A stretch of 64,000 bases of DNA from Thunnus maccoyii (Eukaryota > Chordata > Actinopteri > Scombriformes > Scombridae). Shown one piece after another: positions 59,740-64,000 of this stretch. A program made the position numbers and the translations under genes. The stretch spans positions 6,855,001-6,919,000 of the forward strand of contig NC_056533.1 in NCBI RefSeq assembly GCF_910596095.1. Direction: 5' to 3'. Each line of letters starts with the position of its first letter. The first letter of the stretch is position 1. The notes under the pieces were generated by a model that had not been told where the DNA came from, did not search any database, and saw only the letters and a list, made by a program, of their open reading frames with translations.

Positions 59740-59957
59740 ATAAATTAAAGGAAAAACTGGTACAAGCCTGAATGCTTGACCCCTACAGTGAGGTGATCCA
59801 GTGGCTCTGTTATTCTTTGGGGGGCATTTTGCTGGCATGGTTTGGGTCCCCTTGTCCCCTTAGAGGGAAGGGTCACTGCAAATCAATACAAAGTTGTTCT
59901 GAGCGATCACCTATCCTATGATGAAACATCTCTATTCTGATGCGAGTGGTCTCTTCC
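59740..59957 (+). pseudogene. Tc1-like transposase fragment (plus)
   Basis: Reads, with a frameshift, as the middle of a Tc1 transposase: GGHFAGMVWV-like wording at 59819-59850 and a region ending DASGLF near 59955. It stops at a junction with an oppositely oriented fragment. Confidence 0.72.
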
Positions 59958-60345
59958 ATGAATGGTGTTCATCCCTCAGAAGAGTTCCAGAGACTTGTAG
60001 AATCAATGCCAAGGCTGAGGAACACCATTCTTCAAAAAGATATTCCCTCATTTGGTGTTTTGATGATGGTGGTGGAGAGTGCTGTCTAACATGTCAGTCT
60101 AAAATCTCCCATAAGTGTTCAATTGGGTTGGACTCATTAAGCCATTCAGTGACCCCCCATGCCCTGTGAATTGGGGCATTGTCATCCTGGAATAGACCAC
60201 TCCCATCAGGATAGAAATGTTTCATCACAGGGGACAAGTGGACCCAAACCATGCCAGCAAAATGCCCCCCAGCAGTTCCCCTCATTCATTGTAGGGGTCA
60301 AGAACTCAGACCTGTTCCAGTTTTGCCTTTAATTTATTTGTGTGT
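59958..60345 (-). pseudogene. Tc1-like transposase fragment (minus)
   Basis: Minus-strand frame GGHFAGMVWVHLSPVMKHFY, then [20 protein letters not shown] (second catalytic Asp) and [11 protein letters not shown] (third catalytic residue in the usual DD34E place), then a C-terminal tail with shifts. The N-terminal half is missing. It faces the plus fragment and shares its GGHFAGMVW segment, making an inverted pair. Confidence 0.85.
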
Positions 60346-60356
60346 GTGTGTGTGTT

Positions 60357-60441
<85 letters not shown>

Positions 60442-60461
60442 GTATATATATATATATATAT
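60339..60461. repeat. (TG)n(TA)n(TATG)n microsatellite
   Basis: TG units to 60360, then TA to about 60429, a few TATG units, then TA to 60461. Confidence 0.95.
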
Positions 60462-61089
60462 TCTACCCTGGACCCCAAACTGATCTCTTTGCCAAGTGGG
60501 TGTCTTTTAGCAGGACATTACCCAAAACTTAAACACTGTGACAAAAATTAAACAGACCTCTTGAGAGGCCATTTCTGACCAATAACTAAATTATGGCTTT
60601 AACTGACAGCATAAATGACCTTTGAGGTCATTTGAACAAGGAGAACCAGATAACAACAACAACAACAACAACACCCCTCTCTTATCTAAACAGACCAAAA
60701 GTCATAAATTCCCACTCACATTCCTGGAATTTCCAATATGTTAGCCTCAAGTCACACACTTCGAGTCACTATTTTTCAACCATTTTCTATTATTTTATTA
60801 TCATTTATAGGCCTTATTATTCTTTTATTTATAATCTTATGCATTGTCATGTATCCTCAAGACGTTTAGCTATTAATATATGTCTTAGTATATCCTAAGA
60901 AGCTGTGGTTGTAGTTTTTTTGTAGGTTATAAGACTGATTCATTGATTAAATTGAATAAGGGTTAGTGCTTCCTCCTGGCACTGACAAATACTAACCAAA
61001 GAGGGAGGTGGTGCCCAGACAAGGTTATGTTTTATATTAATAAAAGTATTATGTTACAACAGACTCAAGAGGCACAGTTGTAAAATCAT
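60462..61089. other. non-coding with (AAC)7
   Basis: (AAC)7 lies at 60652-60672. Nothing else recognised. Confidence 0.5.
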
Positions 61090-62060
61090 CTCAATTCCCC
61101 CACATCTCCCTTGCCAATTATAATTCAAGACAAAGAGAAGTCGCCATCCTGATTAATAATAAAATTCAAATTATCCATAACACTACAATCTCAAATTCAG
61201 AAGGGCAATTTGACATTATTAATATCTCTATTCACAACAATCTGTTTACAATTGCTTATCTATATGGCCCCAAAAAAGATGACCCATCCTTCTTTCACAA
61301 ACTCTTCTCCATACACAACAACCTCCCCAGCTCAGAATTAGTCATAGGAAGTGACTTTAACTCTGTGCTAGACCCATTAATAGATAGATCAAGTACTGCA
61401 GGAAATAATAGATCTTGGCAATCCACTGTAATACATATGGAGGACTATGGCCTTGCTGATAATTGGAGGTTAAACCACCAAAATGAAAGAGAATACTCCT
61501 ACTTTTCTTATATTCATCATTCATCCTCCAGAATTAATTTTTTTAACTAGCAATTCCCTCCACTCAGCTATTTCTGAAACACAAATTCATTTGAACAGTA
61601 TAAGCGATCACACACCAGTTTCATTTAAGCTCAACAGAAAACTCCAAGAGAAATCAACTAGATGAAGGTTTAATACATCTATGCTAAAGAAACAAGATTT
61701 TGACAGTTTCTTAAAGATTGGGTATCCTTCATGGAAATAAATGATTCTCCAAATACTTCTTCAATTTCTCAGGGAAACTGGCAAAGCTGTATTAAGGGGC
61801 AGGGTCATTTCATACTCATCCTATGAAAAGAAGAAAGACAGAATTGCAACTTAAATTGGAAAGAAAAATAAAATAACTTGAAAACACATATGCCACCAAT
61901 CCCACAGAGAAAGTATGCTGCGATTTAAGAAAATATAAACTGGAACTGAATGATCTCATAAACAAAAAGATCCATTTTCTTATAGAAAGGCTCAGACACA
62001 CCAGATTTCAATATAATAACAAATCAAGTAAAATACCTGGCAAATCAAATTAAACAAAAC
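61090..62060 (+). pseudogene. L1-like LINE ORF2, AP-endonuclease and linker
   Basis: From about 61116 an uninterrupted frame of roughly 140 codons reads as the AP-endonuclease of an L1-type ORF2: YNSRQREVAILINNKIQ, then LFTIAYLYGPKKDDPSFFHK and GSDFNSVLDPLIDRS (DFN motif). After a T-run slip near 61548 it continues LTSNSLHSAISETQIHLNSI and SDHTPVSF (SDH motif). The linker to 62060 is shifted several times (NLKTHMPPIPQRK). The catalytic DFN and SDH boxes are intact although the copy as a whole is dead. Confidence 0.85.
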
Positions 62061-62109
62061 AAACCTCACTCACACCTCTCTCTCCTGCAGCTAAACACAC
62101 ACATGCTCA

Positions 62110-62600
62110 GCCCAGCTGTTACTGTGGCTGTTTTTTCTTTAGACTCTGGAGACAAGGGAATCTGCCAGTAGCACTTGTTCAAATCCAGTGTTGTAAAAAA
62201 AAAAAAACGAGCAGTGGCCAACCGGTCCAGGACCTCATCGACCCGGGGCATCGGGTAGTTATCAAATTGTGAAATATTATACACCTTGTGATAGTCCACA
62301 CAGAACCAGATAGACACATCCTTCTTGACCACAAGAAGGATGGGGATACATCAGGCACTGTTGGACTCTTCTATTACTCCTATCTCCAGCATGGCTTTCA
62401 ATTCCTCCTGAACCACTTTTCTTTTGTGTTCAGGTAACCAATAAACCAATAGGGCCGTGAACACATCGTCACGCACAGGCAAGACTCAATGTGGTACTGT
62501 ATGAGATTTGTGTGTCCTGACAGGGGGGGAGAACACATCAGAGAGAAATATGCTCCACCTCTCTCCATGCTTTGAGGAAGTTGAGGTGGTAAATCTGTGT
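62110..62600 (-). pseudogene. Gypsy RT N-terminal fragment
   Basis: Minus strand from about 62570, several shifts, then VKKDVSIWFCVDYHKVYNIS, QFDNYPMPRVDEVLDRLATA and TTLDLNKCYWQIPLSPESKE, the first RT motifs of a Gypsy polyprotein (the LDL Asp is a catalytic residue). Similarity stops at KEKTA (about 62135); the following frame is unrelated. An A12 run near 62197 replaces part of the sequence before TTLDL. Confidence 0.85.
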
Positions 62601-62639
62601 TGCCCCTCCCCTTTCAGAACGCACAACCTTATAGTTGAC

Positions 62640-62990
62640 ATCGTGTCTGTATTTGTTGAGGCAGCACAATTATTTGTATTTGTATTCAAATAAAAGTGGA
62701 AAAAGGCTTAAAAATCCTGTTTTTGTTTTATTTTATTTTATTTTATTTTAGAAAATTAAAGTGTTACAATAAGTGTTCATGAATAAACTACCCTATCATA
62801 GACAACTGCGCTGACTACTGAGCTAAAACTTTACTCATCACCTCATTGCAGACAGACCTCTACCTATTTATACAATCATAACACAGAGACAGCATATCGT
62901 GTAACGTGTAGGGTAGAACTTCAAAGGTGATTATTGCTTTGCACTATTCATTTATTGCCTATTTTTTACAACCTAATTTTGTGGAAAGCC
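62640..62990 (+). mobile_element. hAT MITE, copy 5 (both ends truncated)
   Basis: Body from GTCTGTATTTGTTGAGGCAG to CAACCTAATTTTGTGGAAAG, with the A-box half of the tRNA-like module (GACTACTGAGCTAAA near 62812-62827). A (TTTTA)n run lies near 62724-62750. Inserted in the Gypsy fragment. Confidence 0.82.
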
Positions 62991-63284
62991 ACCATGCACC
63001 TATGGTTGCCTTGCTTCTTCTGGCACATGCGGCTGGTCTCTGGAGTCACTCAGTCCCACAAAATAATAGTTTCAGGCTTCACCAAATAATATCTGACATA
63101 CAGCGTGCCGTCTGTCTCTATGGTGTGCAGCAGTCATCTGAGGTTCAGCATGCTACTGCATTTGGAAGGAAGAGTACAATTAGTCAATGAGCACAAGCTG
63201 TGCCAGTCAACTCACCTGGCACTGCTCTCATGAGCCATCTCCACACCTCTCTCTCCTGCAGCAGAAAACCAACCACACCCACCT

Positions 63285-64000
63285 CCAAAACAGAGTTAAT
63301 TGGAAATTCTTATTCGCAACCTTACAAAAATTCAGGTTTGGAGAGTCATTCATTAATTGGATAAGGATGCTATACACATCACCAATGGCCATCATCACTA
63401 CCAACAGCTTGATTTCACAAAATTTCACTCTACACAACGGGACCAGGCAAGGATGTCCACTCTCTCCATCCCTCTTTGCTATATCCATTGAACCTCTAGC
63501 AGCTGCAATACAGCAAAATGGCAACATCAAAGGTATTCAGACATCCACTACAGAACACAAAAGTATTCTGTACACAGATGATGTGTTTTTACTTCTTCAG
63601 GACCTGCACTCATCCCTGCAAGAATGTTTTATGGTTATAAAATCTTTCTCAGGACTCTCTAGTTACTCAGTGACATGGTCAAAATCCACCATCTTACCAC
63701 TCTGTATGGATAAGATGACTTGAACTGCTAGACCAACCTACTTATTTCCCTTTCTGGAAGAATAGCAACAATTAAAAATGTCAATCCTACCAAAAATCAA
63801 CTATTTATTTTCAATTATCCCTATTTTTCCCGACACTTCCTGGTTTAAATCCCTAAACTCATCTATCTCAAAATTTTACAAGAAAAACAAATCTCCATGG
63901 ACAAAACTTTTGAAACACTGAGCAAAAACCAGAATCCCGGGGGGGATCAGAAGCCCCAAATGTTGAATTATATCACCTGACCAATCCGCTCAAATATCTT
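63285..64000 (+). pseudogene. L1-like LINE ORF2 RT (continues past window)
   Basis: Frame NRVNWKFLFATLQKFRFGES, FINWIRMLYTSPMAIITTNS, ISQNFTLHNGTRQGCPLSPS and SILYTDDVFLLLQDLHSS carries RT motifs including YTDD, open to 63723. After stops it continues with INYLFSIIPIFPDTSW-type wording to the window end. Same family as the copy at 54.8-57.1 kb. Probably the right part of the L1 broken at 62060, with some RT sequence lost. Confidence 0.88.

Larger units (their letters stand above)
62061..63284 (-). mobile_element. Gypsy element fragment inserted in the L1
   Basis: Separates the L1 endonuclease (left) from L1 RT (right). It holds a minus-strand Gypsy RT remnant and, at its right, a 270-bp non-coding block (about 62995-63284) of LTR-like character. 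CACACCTCTCTCTCCTGCAG occurs near both edges (62072-62091 and 63242-63261), which may be LTR ends or a duplication. A hAT MITE lies inside it. Confidence 0.65.

Overview
This is eukaryotic DNA, almost certainly from a ray-finned (teleost) fish. No intact host protein-coding gene, rRNA or functional tRNA can be supported. Almost every stretch with coding character is a decayed transposable element: Ty3/Gypsy and retrovirus-like LTR elements, several LINE groups (L1-like, L2/CR1-like and one with a restriction-enzyme-like endonuclease), PIF/Harbinger, hAT, Tc1 and TTAA-inserting DNA elements, and a tRNA-derived SINE. This mix, the long (TA)n/(CA)n microsatellites and several repeats I recognise as common in teleosts all point to fish. 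The species cannot be named from the sequence. The window looks like gene-poor intergenic or long-intron DNA.

Layout. 0-4.5 kb: non-coding, with one TTAA-flanked MITE and a perfect 15-bp hairpin. 4.5-7.6 kb: internally deleted Gypsy element with both LTRs, itself carrying an inserted solo LTR. 7.9-8.6 kb: a hAT MITE. 9.5-9.9 kb: a LINE endonuclease fragment. 11.2-20.1 kb: a minus-strand endogenous-retrovirus-like provirus with both LTRs, a primer binding site resembling tRNA-Ser, a polypurine tract and broken pol. It is peppered with later insertions: a DNA element inside the 3' LTR, a MADF-gene element, and a hAT MITE holding a tRNA-like module. 21.0-21.7 kb: a foldback TTAA MITE. 22.0-23.7 kb: a minus-strand L2-like LINE. 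24.4-25.15 kb: the best-defined hAT MITE, with an 8-bp target duplication. 25.85-27.5 kb: a truncated restriction-endonuclease-type LINE with (TA)n on both sides. 28-30 kb: teleost repeats and another L2-like LINE. 30-36 kb and 37.7-42 kb: mostly unique, non-coding DNA. 36.2-37.7 kb: an unclassified DNA element with long inverted repeats and many TTAGAC subterminal motifs.

42-53 kb is a nested stack. A 4,466-bp Harbinger element (transposase on +, MADF/Myb-like gene on -, inverted repeats matching at 17 of 18 bases, TAA target duplication) sits inside a minus-strand LINE, which may itself sit inside a TTAA-type element. A hAT MITE and a PHD-finger transposon relic follow. 54-64 kb: two fragments of one L1-like family, a SINE, an inverted Tc1 pair, microsatellites, and a minus-strand Gypsy fragment inserted in the second L1.

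The parts are not an operon or pathway. Their relations are insertional: which element interrupts which gives a relative chronology. Coordinates of decayed elements are approximate unless a terminal repeat or target duplication is described.
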